A DNA stretch of 64,000 bases from Aquabacterium humicola. Lineage in GTDB: Bacteria > Pseudomonadota > Gammaproteobacteria > Burkholderiales > Burkholderiaceae_C. The first letter of the stretch is position 1. The number at the start of each line of letters is the position of its first letter. The position numbers and the translations under genes were made by a program. The stretch covers positions 1 to 64,000 of the forward strand of contig NZ_JARGNB010000003.1 in assembly GCF_030167915.1 (NCBI RefSeq), read 5' to 3'. Below the pieces are notes generated by a model. The model was not told the DNA's origin and ran no database searches. It worked only from the letters and a program-made list of their open reading frames with translations. Of the stretch, positions 1-8,035 are shown in pieces.

Positions 1-94
1 GTGGACTTCGCACCTCAACCCTATCCGGAATCACGATGGCCACCCCTCACGGGGCGGCCGCCACAGCTGCGCGGCTGGCGCCGCTACGCTGTGG

Positions 95-814
95 TTGGAC
101 TTACACCACTTCCTGGGACATCAACGAGAGGATGCCCGATGGGGCCTGCCAGGCACGCCGGAGCAGTCCCTCGATGACCTGCCAATGGTCCGGCTCGTGC
201 CTCCCGGTACGCTGCAGAATGCTTCGCAGTGGTTCATCGAGTTGCTGTCCGCGCCACCCGAATACCACCAGAACGATCAAGCCAAGAAGCTGCAGCGACT
301 GCGTACCACCATCGGCGACTTTGCGATCTGCAGCTTCGACTATCTCGCGCTCGTCGAGTGGGAGCCCCTGCCGACACGTTTCGGGTTGCGCATCGCTCGC
401 CCGGAGATGATGGCGCTTGCCAACCTGCTGCACCATCCAGTCGTCGCGGACGCATTGATCGCCGGCACCGACTACAAGCGATCGAACAAGGACCTGGGCC
501 GCGTGCTGGCGTTGGCGTACCTCACGATCGCCAGGGACCGCCGCGACGGCACGGACGAACTGGCTCTATGGCCCACCCGGATGTGGAGCGCGGCGATGGC
601 CAAGTTCGGAAGCGAGGCCGGCCCGCTTGCCAGGCGTGCCGGGAGCGGTGTCGAGGCGCTGCTTGCCCAGGAGGCCGATCTCGCCCAGGCGCTGGGGATC
701 GCCAACCGCGGGCTCTTGGCGACGATGGACCTGGGCATGGAGGCGTTTCGGGCCACCGGGCGGAGGCTTCTGTCAGAAGTGCTCGAACCCCTCGCCGAGG
801 TTGCGAGAAGCTGA
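95..814 (+). CDS. Hypothetical protein, 5' end uncertain (may start before the window)
   Basis: The frame is open from base 2 to the TGA at 814. The first usable start inside the window is a TTG at 95, with no ribosome binding site in front of it, so the gene may begin upstream and be cut by the window edge. From 95 the product is 239 residues, mostly helical and soluble, with no signal peptide or membrane segment. Residues around 120-180 are rich in hydrophobic and aromatic positions and look like a folded domain, and the last 60 residues are Ala/Leu-rich helices. I do not recognise the family. It lies at the left end of an accessory island and ends 50 bases from the end of a convergent small gene. 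Codon use is GC-ending in this frame, which supports it over the overlapping frames. Confidence 0.55.
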   Translation: MDLHHFLGHQREDARWGLPGTPEQSLDDLPMVRLVPPGTLQNASQWFIELLSAPPEYHQNDQAKKLQRLRTTIGDFAICSFDYLALVEWEPLPTRFGLRIARPEMMALANLLHHPVVADALIAGTDYKRSNKDLGRVLALAYLTIARDRRDGTDELALWPTRMWSAAMAKFGSEAGPLARRAGSGVEALLAQEADLAQALGIANRGLLATMDLGMEAFRATGRRLLSEVLEPLAEVARS

Positions 815-864
815 GCACACTTGACGTCAGGCCGCTCGACTGCTCTCCAGCGGGAAGGGGTGGA

Positions 865-1158
865 TCAGGCCTTGGCCTGGGGTCGGTGCGGCGTCTTTCC
901 GGGCGAGGTCTTCCTGGCTGGACCGCGGCGCCGCTTGGCTGCAGGCGCCGTTTCCAGTCCCTTCTGCTGCAGGGATGCGTTCAGGGCTACTGCCATGGCT
1001 GCGTCTCCGCTCAGCAGGTCGCGCCAGAGCAACTCGACTTCCGGCTTCCTCTTTCCCTTCCCGATGAGCCGAAGCCTATCCGGATCGACGACCACGGTGA
1101 AGTCCGCGCCATCGACGGTGATCTGTCGCTTGAGTTCATTGTCGAGCACGGTGACCAC
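865..1158 (-). CDS. Small hypothetical protein with basic C-terminal tail
   Basis: The product is 97 residues if it starts at the GTG at 1158. That start is preceded by GAGGAGG about 9 bases upstream, a much better signal than the ATG at 1272, which would add 38 low-complexity residues. Residues 1-60 read like a compact alpha/beta domain (VVTVLDNELKRQ, then FTVVVDPDR). The last 25 residues are Lys/Arg/Pro/Ala rich, as in proteins that bind nucleic acid. I do not recognise the family, and a DNA-binding role is only a guess from the tail. It runs opposite to its neighbours inside the accessory island. Confidence 0.55.
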   Translation of the reverse strand: MVTVLDNELKRQITVDGADFTVVVDPDRLRLIGKGKRKPEVELLWRDLLSGDAAMAVALNASLQQKGLETAPAAKRRRGPARKTSPGKTPHRPQAKA

Positions 1159-1481
1159 CGCCAACTTCCTCCTCAAGATCGGGCGACGATGGTATGCCGT
1201 GGAAGGCAGGCGGCCTGGGATGTGTTGGGGGCTAGACGCGGGCGCCAGCCCATGCCTCGGCGCGGAGCGCACGGCCCCGCCCGCCCGCCGTGACTCGGCC
1301 CGTGGCGTCCGGCGATTCTATTGAGGACCGCGACAACAGCGAGGTGCCGGTCGTCGCGGCGACTTTGGTGTCTGCCCAGTTCGCGATGCAGGGGAGGCGA
1401 CGTCGATCGACGTGACCGCTCCGCCGCCTCACGACTCGCAGCCGCGCAAGGCGCAGGCGACAATTGCCGTGGGAGGACGCG
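1159..1481. other. Intergenic region between divergent genes
   Basis: This 323-base stretch separates the starts of a minus-strand small gene and a plus-strand membrane protein, so it should hold promoters for both. I see the two ribosome binding sites at its ends but no convincing -35/-10 pair, no strong hairpin and no coding frame with good codon use. Confidence 0.4.
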
Positions 1482-2054
1482 ATGGAATACCTTGGGCTCT
1501 TGTGCCTCGGCGCCTTCGTGGGGGCAATCGCCACGGTTGGGTTGCGCAGGCTCGATCCGCTGGCCGACTGGCGGCGGGCGCTCGTTGTCTTGTTGCCTGC
1601 GTTGCTCGCCGGCATGGCGATGGTGTTCGTCGACCGCTTCCGATACTCGCCCGCGTTCGGCGCCTTTCCCTTGGGCCTGCTTGTCTCGCTGCTCTGGACG
1701 ACGATCGACAGCGCGCTCGAGCGAACCAAGGCCAGCGAGGCAGCTGCCCGCGTGACGGGTTGGGTCCACGTTGCCACGGCGGTCTTCCTTGCCGTTGTCT
1801 CAACGGTCTTGGCTGGCCTGCCAGCAAGCCAGCAGGTCATTGCCGAGGCGGCGATGCCGCGCGACGCACGGCTAAAGGAATTGCAGGAAGCTCGCGGCCG
1901 CGCGAACTTGGGTTCCTTGCGCACGCTATGGGGCGCTGGCCCGCCGGCGGCTGGATCCTCGGCACCAGCGTTGCCTGCGAGCGCCGTTGCGTCCGCCCCG
2001 GCTGCGACGGCTGCTTCAGCAGCCTTGGCTGCCAGCGGGGCGACCCGGCCCTAG
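1482..2054 (+). CDS. Hypothetical inner-membrane protein, four predicted TM helices
   Basis: The start is the ATG at 1482, which has GGGAGGA 4 bases upstream. A TTG at 1464 in the same frame has no such signal. The product is 190 residues. Hydrophobic segments lie at about residues 3-22, 32-54, 60-80 and 92-115, and each is long enough to span the membrane. The C-terminal third is Ala/Pro/Ser rich and probably disordered. No enzymatic motif is visible and I do not recognise the family. It precedes the nucleoid-associated-protein gene by 99 bases on the same strand, so the two may be cotranscribed with the membrane protein gene that follows. Confidence 0.65.
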   Translation: MEYLGLLCLGAFVGAIATVGLRRLDPLADWRRALVVLLPALLAGMAMVFVDRFRYSPAFGAFPLGLLVSLLWTTIDSALERTKASEAAARVTGWVHVATAVFLAVVSTVLAGLPASQQVIAEAAMPRDARLKELQEARGRANLGSLRTLWGAGPPAAGSSAPALPASAVASAPAATAASAALAASGATRP

Positions 2055-2153
2055 AGACTGGCTCACGCGTTGAGCCAGCGGCATGCCACAGTCGGGCTGC
2101 TACAGGACCGGTTTCCACCCGGAGCCGGCGGTCAATCGGAGCGAGGAGACTCG

Positions 2154-3165
2154 GTGAACAAGGTCGAGGCGGCAGTGATCCACAAGCTGGCCAAGGAGCG
2201 GCATGGCAAGGCGACCGTGGTGACCAGGGACTCGCCACTCGGGCTTACTGCATCGGTGGTCAAGCTAGTCACCGACGTGCACGACTTGTACGCCGACAAG
2301 CCGGGGAAGGGTTTCGGGCGGTTCGAGGCGGACGAAGTGAGCTTCCCCGCGGCCGCCATCTTGCGCAATTATCTCCAGCATGGCACGACGTCGTTCGTCG
2401 ACGCGTCCAAGGTGCTGATGAGCGTGCTTGCGAACCGGGCGTCGCCCGTGGCTCTCGCAACTGGGGGATTCGTCCTCATGGCGCACATGTCCGGCGATAA
2501 CGGGATGAGCTGGTTCGTCGTCGCGATCATCACCAATGTTCAAAGCACCGCGGTCAACGAAGCCAACATGGACGTGGTCGACACGGTGCACGTCGACATG
2601 CAGAACCTGCGCGTGGCGGGCCGCGTCAACATCGGCGACTGGCTCGGTGGCGATCCTGACGCGCGATACCTGGGCTTTCTCAAGCAGAAGGGTGGGGTGT
2701 CCGACTACTTCAGGTCATTCCTAGGATGCAGTGAGCTCGTGGACTCTGCTGCCGAGACGAAGAAGCTCCTCGACGAGTTGAAGAGCTTCGCAATCGGGTC
2801 AGCGATGACCGAGCCGGCAAGGGAGGAATTCCTGCAGCGGGCGCACGATTTCTGTGTGGCGCGCCAGAGGAGCGACGAGCCCTTGTCACTCGAGAGCCTC
2901 TGCAACGCAGTCCAGCCGGACGAGCCGAAGGCACTTCAGCAAGTCCTGGCCAAGGCGAAGGTGCAGATCAACGACGGCTTCGTGCCGGACGGCCGCGTCC
3001 TGAAGTCCTTCCTTCGCATCAAGGCGAGGACCGCGTTCTGGTCCGTCGACATCGAGCGGCACCTTGGTCGAAGGGAAGGTCAAGTACGACCCGGCCAAGA
3101 AGTCGCTTACCTTCTTCGACTTGCCTGATGGCCTGGTGGCCGAGTTGCAGCGCGAGCTGGGTTGA
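2154..3165 (+). CDS. YejK/NdpA family nucleoid-associated protein, frameshifted near the 3' end
   Basis: Translation from the GTG at 2154 (AGGAG 5-6 bases upstream) matches the 37-kDa nucleoid-associated protein family (YejK/NdpA). Landmarks are the GGFVLMAH motif, the VNEANMD segment, GDWLGGDPDARYLGFLK and YFRSFLGCSE. The readable frame stops at 3128 with an unrelated tail. From 3067 the next frame gives the expected C-terminus (VEGKVKYDPAKKSLTFFDLP...) and stops at 3165. One extra base in the CTTGGTC run at 3063-3069 explains this. Without it the protein would be 336 residues, almost exactly the length of E. coli YejK. The base may be a real mutation or a sequencing error. The membrane protein gene starts 4 bases after the restored stop, so the two form a tight pair. 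Family members bind DNA non-specifically, but the role here is unknown. Confidence 0.8.
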
Positions 3166-3169
3166 CGAC

Positions 3170-4378
3170 ATGGCGACCTTCGAGCAACTCGCTCGCGTCG
3201 TGCTTCAGCTCACGCGCCGTCGCGCGAGCGGAAAAGGACTGGCCGGGGAATTGCTCATCGACTCCGAGACCACCCTTGCCGACCTTCTGGACTGCGCGGC
3301 AGCGGTGGATGACACGGACCTGTCGATCGAGACGATGGCAGCCGCGCAGCCCGCGATTGGACAAGCGGTCGAGGTGACGATCGGGACACCTCGCCCTTCG
3401 TTCGGTCTGGTGCTCACGGACCTGGATGCGTTGCTGAGGTTCCAGTCCGCTCACGTGCGCGAGCCGCCGCGCTACGTGTTGTGGGAGGCCGGCATCAGCC
3501 GCACTGACCCTGCATCAGAAGGCAGCGACGTCGACCGGTATCGCAAGGTCCTGGCCTTGGTCCAGGTGCTGAAGGGTACCGCCGCGTTCCTCGACGAGCA
3601 CGAGGAGGTTCTGGTGTTCATCAAGGGTGGCAAGTTCGAGGTGCCCGTGTCGTACACCGCCCCGGACCTCCGTGCCCTGGACCTGGCGGCGCTCCACGAT
3701 GTAGTCGGGGTCATCCCGGAAGGAACGCACAAGGCGCAGTGCCAGGCGATCCTGTCGGAAGCCGTCCACGAGGTGCTCGCCCAGCAAGCGCCGGCCGTGC
3801 GATTCGGCCGTCTTCTCGCTGGCCTGCCAGAGGTCCGCGAACGCTTCGACCGCGGCTACCGGCTCTTTGCCGCGGGCTTCTCGTACGAGAAGCTCCGGGA
3901 CCAGGTCGAGGCGGCGCGGATCGAGTACACGGGCAAGATGCACAAGGTCTTCTCGGATATCCAGAACCAGTTGCTCGGCATCCCGGTGGCCACGGTGATC
4001 GTGGCCACGCAGATGAAGCCACACGACAAGGTCGGCAGCGAGTTCTGGATCAGCGTCGCGATCCTCCTCGGCTCGTTCGTGTTCGCGATGCTCGTCCACC
4101 TCCTCCTGCGCAACCAGCGCCATACGCTCGAGGTCGTCGGGATCGAGATCCGGCGGCAACACAAGGAACTGGAGAAGCAGCCGCATGGCGTGGTGGCCAA
4201 CCTGCTTCCCACGTTCGAGTTGCTTGAGCAGCGCTATCGAACGCAGCAGCGGATCCTCCAGGCGGTCGACTGGGTCGTGCTGGCGGGCGTGGCGCTGTCG
4301 GTGTTCTTCTTCTACCAGTTGAGCGGCCCGGCACGCCTCTGGGTCGACGCAATGCTGCTCGCCGCCACGTCCCCGTAG
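3170..4378 (+). CDS. Membrane protein paired with the NdpA-like gene
   Basis: The ATG at 3170 lies 4 bases after the restored stop of the NdpA-like gene. An in-frame start at 3128 would overlap that gene, so 3170 is preferred. The product is 402 residues. Residues 1-270 form a soluble alpha/beta region of unknown fold that includes WEAGISR, EVLVFIKGGKFE and a helical stretch with GKMHKVFSDIQN. Hydrophobic segments follow at about 277-293, 300-320 and 366-385. A charged helical linker (IRRQHKELEKQ) sits between the last two and probably faces the cytoplasm. I do not recognise the family. The tight coupling suggests the DNA-binding partner and this membrane protein act together. Translation past the stop in another frame gives a short protein-like tail (DPRFELDQIRRYI), so a second 3' frameshift is possible. 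Confidence 0.7.
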   Translation: MATFEQLARVVLQLTRRRASGKGLAGELLIDSETTLADLLDCAAAVDDTDLSIETMAAAQPAIGQAVEVTIGTPRPSFGLVLTDLDALLRFQSAHVREPPRYVLWEAGISRTDPASEGSDVDRYRKVLALVQVLKGTAAFLDEHEEVLVFIKGGKFEVPVSYTAPDLRALDLAALHDVVGVIPEGTHKAQCQAILSEAVHEVLAQQAPAVRFGRLLAGLPEVRERFDRGYRLFAAGFSYEKLRDQVEAARIEYTGKMHKVFSDIQNQLLGIPVATVIVATQMKPHDKVGSEFWISVAILLGSFVFAMLVHLLLRNQRHTLEVVGIEIRRQHKELEKQPHGVVANLLPTFELLEQRYRTQQRILQAVDWVVLAGVALSVFFFYQLSGPARLWVDAMLLAATSP

Positions 4379-4887
4379 GTGCCCCGCGGCGCCTGGCCGA
4401 CAGCGTGGACCCGCGGTTCGAGCTCGACCAGATCCGGCGGTACATCGCGTACCTCTAGAGACCCCAGGGCAGCTGCGAAACACCGTGCGAGACGCACGCC
4501 TTTCCTGTTCTGCGGCGCATCTTTCTCGCCAGGGGCTGAAGGTGCTGGGGTGCTGTGAGGCCAAGTCATCCAGGCGCGGCGGTTCCGCTTCCTGCCCAGA
4601 GACCGCGCTGGTGATGGAGTCAGGCGCAGGGGGGCGTCGACGGTCATGTTGCCGAGCCGCCTGATGCGCGGTGCGCGCCGGCTATGGAAAGCCGCCAGAT
4701 GCCGACCCTAGAGTAGTGCGACGCCACGCATGGCGCCGCCCTTTGCGCGTAAGGCGCCTTGGGCGTGTGATGTGCAGGGAAAGCCTGATGGCCCAGATCG
4801 CTTTCTGCGTCTACGCGAGCAGACGTGAGGCGCTGGAGCCCCGCCTGCCGGCCTAGACTGACACGATTCCTGTTCCCGAGCGCTCCC
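4379..4887. other. Non-coding or degraded stretch upstream of the Shedu gene
   Basis: About 510 bases lie between the membrane protein and the Shedu nuclease. The first 70 bases, read in frame from 4381 to the TAG at 4456, give a short protein-like tail, either a gene remnant or the true end of the preceding gene. The rest shows no frame with consistent codon use. The promoter of the Shedu gene must lie here, but no clear -35/-10 pair is visible. Confidence 0.4.
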
Positions 4888-6105
4888 ATGACCACGCCAG
4901 CCGTCGAGTTCGTTTCCCACGGCACGAAGCTCCTTCTCATCTACCGGCCCCGGGACGGCGTTTTCTGGATCCACAAGGCACTCGGGCAGAACGAGTCAAT
5001 CGACATCAAGAAGACGTTCTTTGTGACCTCCGCTGACCTTGCGCGCCGGTGGCCGAAGGGAGATCCGGACGGCTGGAATGACGACGCGCTCATGGAGGTG
5101 GCCTTCGTGGTCGCGACCGCGAGGGGCAACTACTTCGTCTTCAAGCCGGAGGTCGTCCAGGTCGAAGTTCCTGTTCTGGTGGCACGCGATGCCAAGCCGA
5201 CGTGGAAGTGGTTCACCGCCGAGGAGAAGGTGTCTGTCGTCAAGTTGCTCGCTGATCTCCGGCCCACCCGGATCGTGATCGGCGGCGACGCCGCGGATGC
5301 GATTCCCGTCGCCGAGTACGAAGCGATGGTCGCTCAGTTCCCGTCGCCATACGAGCTGAAGCGCTACGTGCAGTCCCGGCTCTCGGTCGTGTTCCGTGAG
5401 CTGAGCGATGCGACGGTCGATGCCGAGGCAATGCTGCGCAGGTATGTGGCGAAGAAGGTCACGGCCGAGCCGCAGAACCTGATCGAGTCGTTCCGCGATA
5501 TGGAGGTGTCGAAGTTCGAGTTCCTGCACGAGAAACTGGCGGCGATGCTCAAGGAGGAGCGGGGATATCCAGAGCTGCACTGGCAGGCGCAGATCCTTGA
5601 CATCGTGCGCCTCCTGAATCCGAAGTACGTCGCCGTACTTCCGTCCGTCACCATCCGGGACTCGATCACCGGCGGGCGTCGCCAACTCGACTTCCTGCTG
5701 GTGGATGTCGACGGCAACGTCGACGTCATCGAGATCAAGCAGCCGTTCGATGCGAAGATCGTGTCCACGACCCGCTATCGGGACAACCACGTGCCGCATC
5801 GTGAGCTCGCGGGCACGGTCACGCAGATCGAGAAGTATCTTTTCCACCTCAAGCGCTGGGGTACCGTGGGAGAGGACAAGCTAACGGAACGCTACCGGCA
5901 GAAACTTCCGTCCGGCTTACGGATCCGGATCGTCAGTCCGTCCGGCTTGATCATCATGGGCCGTGACCACGATCTGACACCTGACCAGAAGGCGGACTTC
6001 GAAGTGTTCAGGCGTCAGAACAAGAACATCGTCGATGTCATCACCTACGACGATTTGCTGCGGCGGCTGAAGCGGGTGATCGAACAGCTCAAGGCTCGAA
6101 GGTAA
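4888..6105 (+). CDS. sduA: Shedu immune nuclease SduA (DUF4263, PD-(D/E)XK)
   Basis: The product is 405 residues from the ATG at 4888. A longer in-frame start at 4825 adds only an arginine-rich stretch. The C-terminal half (about 200-400) is the DUF4263 nuclease domain. It has D268 in QLDFLLVD and E282-x-K284 in VIEIKQP, the metal-binding PD-(D/E)XK core, then QIEKYLFHLKR and a late strand RIRIVSPSGLIIMGR. The N-terminal 190 residues are the variable sensing region seen in Shedu proteins, with beta-rich segments near residues 5-100. Shedu is an established single-gene anti-phage system in which SduA cleaves or nicks DNA in response to infection. The gene stands alone with no partner reading into it, as expected. 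It marks the surrounding region as a defence-type island. Confidence 0.87.
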   Translation: MTTPAVEFVSHGTKLLLIYRPRDGVFWIHKALGQNESIDIKKTFFVTSADLARRWPKGDPDGWNDDALMEVAFVVATARGNYFVFKPEVVQVEVPVLVARDAKPTWKWFTAEEKVSVVKLLADLRPTRIVIGGDAADAIPVAEYEAMVAQFPSPYELKRYVQSRLSVVFRELSDATVDAEAMLRRYVAKKVTAEPQNLIESFRDMEVSKFEFLHEKLAAMLKEERGYPELHWQAQILDIVRLLNPKYVAVLPSVTIRDSITGGRRQLDFLLVDVDGNVDVIEIKQPFDAKIVSTTRYRDNHVPHRELAGTVTQIEKYLFHLKRWGTVGEDKLTERYRQKLPSGLRIRIVSPSGLIIMGRDHDLTPDQKADFEVFRRQNKNIVDVITYDDLLRRLKRVIEQLKARR

Positions 6106-6551
6106 CGATCGAGGGAACGCGGGCATCTGCCGGCGTTGTCAGCCAGGGCGTGCCCCTCTCCGCGGGGCCGGGCTGTTGCGCTTCGGGTTGAGCCACGGGC
6201 TGGCGCCCGCGTCTCGCCCCTGACGGGCTGCCATCCCTCACGCGGTCGCTCGCGTGATGTCAGCGATTCCGAGGTGGGGACCCCAAGTGCCTGCGCCTGC
6301 TGTATGCCGGCACGGTTTCGTCGCGCGAGGCACTGGACTCGCTGCCGACCCCTCGTCGCACCGTCCGGTCCCCCGGTAGGAAAAGCGCCGAACTCGAAGG
6401 GCGGCGCGCACGGGTTGACGAGCGACCACCGAGTGGGAGCCTGATCTCCAGGCGAAGTAAGCGGACTGGCGGACTGGCTACCGAGCCGGCAGATGAGTGC
6501 CGCTCTGGGGGCCGTCCACCGGCGGAGCTTCGCCTTCGAATGGAGACGATC
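6106..6551. other. Gene-free stretch between Shedu and a hypothetical gene
   Basis: These roughly 445 bases show no frame with convincing codon use on either strand and no recognisable RNA or repeat. A ribosome binding site (GGAGA, 6542-6546) at the right end serves the next gene. I see nothing else here. Confidence 0.4.
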
Positions 6552-7076
6552 ATGGAGATCCGGTTCACTGACGCACATGGCTTCGACCGTGGGTCCGACG
6601 GTGCAGACATGGCAGCAGTCCTGTTTACGCGGACGGAGGTGGAAGCGGGCCTGGTGGGCAGCGCGGTGGAGCGGCTGATGCTCTTCAGCGACGATGCCAG
6701 GCAGGTGCGTCGATTCGCGGGACGAGTAATCCTTGTGTTCAGCGGGTACGACCAGGACCCGCGCCCGCTCGCGCGGATTCCCGAATGCGTTCGCTTCTTC
6801 CGCCGGCTCGACGAGCACTGGTCCTACTGGCTCCACTTCCTCGTGCCGGATCCGGAGGTGATCCGGCTCGCGCTGCTGCTCAGGCTGGACGTGGACGTCC
6901 GGATGCAGCGAGGGCTGCAGGTCGGCTACGGCTTGCGCCGGCCTTCGCAGCTGGCCGAGGTGCTGCATCGTTGGTTCGGCGCCATGAACGCGTTGCACGA
7001 TATGCACGGCATCGGCGACGCTTTCAACGAATCGCGGTCGCGAGCGGTCATGGCGGCGCTCGAAGGATGGATGTGA
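6552..7076 (+). CDS. Hypothetical protein
   Basis: The product is 174 residues from the ATG at 6552, which has GGAGA 5 bases upstream. An ATG at 6540 in the same frame lacks a signal. The sequence looks like a folded soluble protein: a beta-rich start (MEIRFTDAHGF), RVILVFSGYDQDPRPL in the middle, a Trp/His-rich segment (HWSYWLHFLVPDPE), and a helical end. There is no signal peptide or membrane segment. I do not recognise the family. It lies 125 bases upstream of the NYN-domain gene on the same strand and could share a transcript with it. Confidence 0.6.
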   Translation: MEIRFTDAHGFDRGSDGADMAAVLFTRTEVEAGLVGSAVERLMLFSDDARQVRRFAGRVILVFSGYDQDPRPLARIPECVRFFRRLDEHWSYWLHFLVPDPEVIRLALLLRLDVDVRMQRGLQVGYGLRRPSQLAEVLHRWFGAMNALHDMHGIGDAFNESRSRAVMAALEGWM

Positions 7077-7201
7077 GCGAACGGCTCACTCTCCCGGGGG
7101 CGTTCATGTCCTGCCCGGTACCGCACCGATACTCGGGCCTTCAGCACATCGTGTTCGGACGAACGCGCGTCGCCCAGACGCGCAATTGCAGGGAGAAAAC
7201 C

Positions 7202-8026
7202 ATGGCAAGAGACGACGCCGAGGACAACGGGGGTTCCGTCGCGCTGTACTGGGATTTCGAGAACCTCCACGCGGGACTCGCCGAGGAGAAGTTCGGGGAG
7301 GGCTTCTACGGCAAGCCGGACTCGCGCTTCAAGGTGCAGGAGCCGCTGGTCGACATCCAGGCCATCGTCGAACTGGGCGCATCGTTCGGACCCATCGCGA
7401 TCAACCGTGCCTACTGCAACTGGCAGTACTACGGCCGCTATCGCGACGCGCTGCTGCAGAGCGCGGTGGAGCTGATCCAGCTCTTCCCGCCCGGTTCGTC
7501 GGCGAAGAACGGCGCCGACATCAAGCTCTGCCTCGATGCGACCGAGGACATCGGACGCTTCGCCCACATCGGCACGGTGCTGATCATCGGCGGCGACAGC
7601 GACTTCATGCCGGTGGCGCAGAAGATCAAGGCAGCCGGGCGCAAGCTGATCGGGGTCGGAACGCGGCGGGCGACGAACCGGCACTGGGCCAAGAGCTGCC
7701 ACGAGTTTCGCTACTACGAGAACCTGGTCGAGGGGCAACCCCTGGAAGCCGTGCCTGTCGCCGAAGCCGGCGCTGACAGCACGGCTGCGCCTGCGGTGGT
7801 CGATCGTGCGGGCGACATGCTGCGTCGTGCGGTGCGGCTGCTGGCGGAGACCAAGGGCGACGCGTGGGTGCACAAGGGGGCGATCTGGCCGATGATCAAG
7901 CGCCTCGACCCGACCTTCGACACGAAGGACCACGGGCATGCGAGCTTCTCGGACATGGTCAAGGCGCTGGACGCTGTCGTCGAGGTCAGGAAGGGCGTGA
8001 AGGACCACGAGGTGCGGCTGCGCTAG
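7202..8026 (+). CDS. NYN-domain (PIN-like) RNase with C-terminal LOTUS-like domain
   Basis: The start is the ATG at 7202, which has GGGAGA 6-7 bases upstream. The product is 274 residues. Residues 12-175 form a NYN domain. It has the first metal-binding aspartate D18 in YWDFEN, N21, D106 in KNGADIKL, and D132/D134 in IIGGDSDF, followed by GRKLIGVG. Residues about 203-274 resemble the OST-HTH/LOTUS module often joined to NYN domains, with paired helices around LRRAVRLLAE and WPMIKRLDP and a charged end. The family is expected to cleave or bind RNA. The gene ends 10 bases from the end of the convergent integrase gene. NYN-LOTUS proteins are common in bacteria without a well-defined role, and location on a mobile island beside Shedu makes a defence or element-maintenance role possible. 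Confidence 0.8.
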   Translation: MARDDAEDNGGSVALYWDFENLHAGLAEEKFGEGFYGKPDSRFKVQEPLVDIQAIVELGASFGPIAINRAYCNWQYYGRYRDALLQSAVELIQLFPPGSSAKNGADIKLCLDATEDIGRFAHIGTVLIIGGDSDFMPVAQKIKAAGRKLIGVGTRRATNRHWAKSCHEFRYYENLVEGQPLEAVPVAEAGADSTAAPAVVDRAGDMLRRAVRLLAETKGDAWVHKGAIWPMIKRLDPTFDTKDHGHASFSDMVKALDAVVEVRKGVKDHEVRLR

Positions 8027-8035
8027 CACCAACGA

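Noticed and set aside
4379-4458. Short protein-like tail after the NdpA-linked membrane gene
   Set aside because: Only about 25 residues with no start. It may be a remnant or the real end of the preceding gene after a frameshift, but cannot be proven here.
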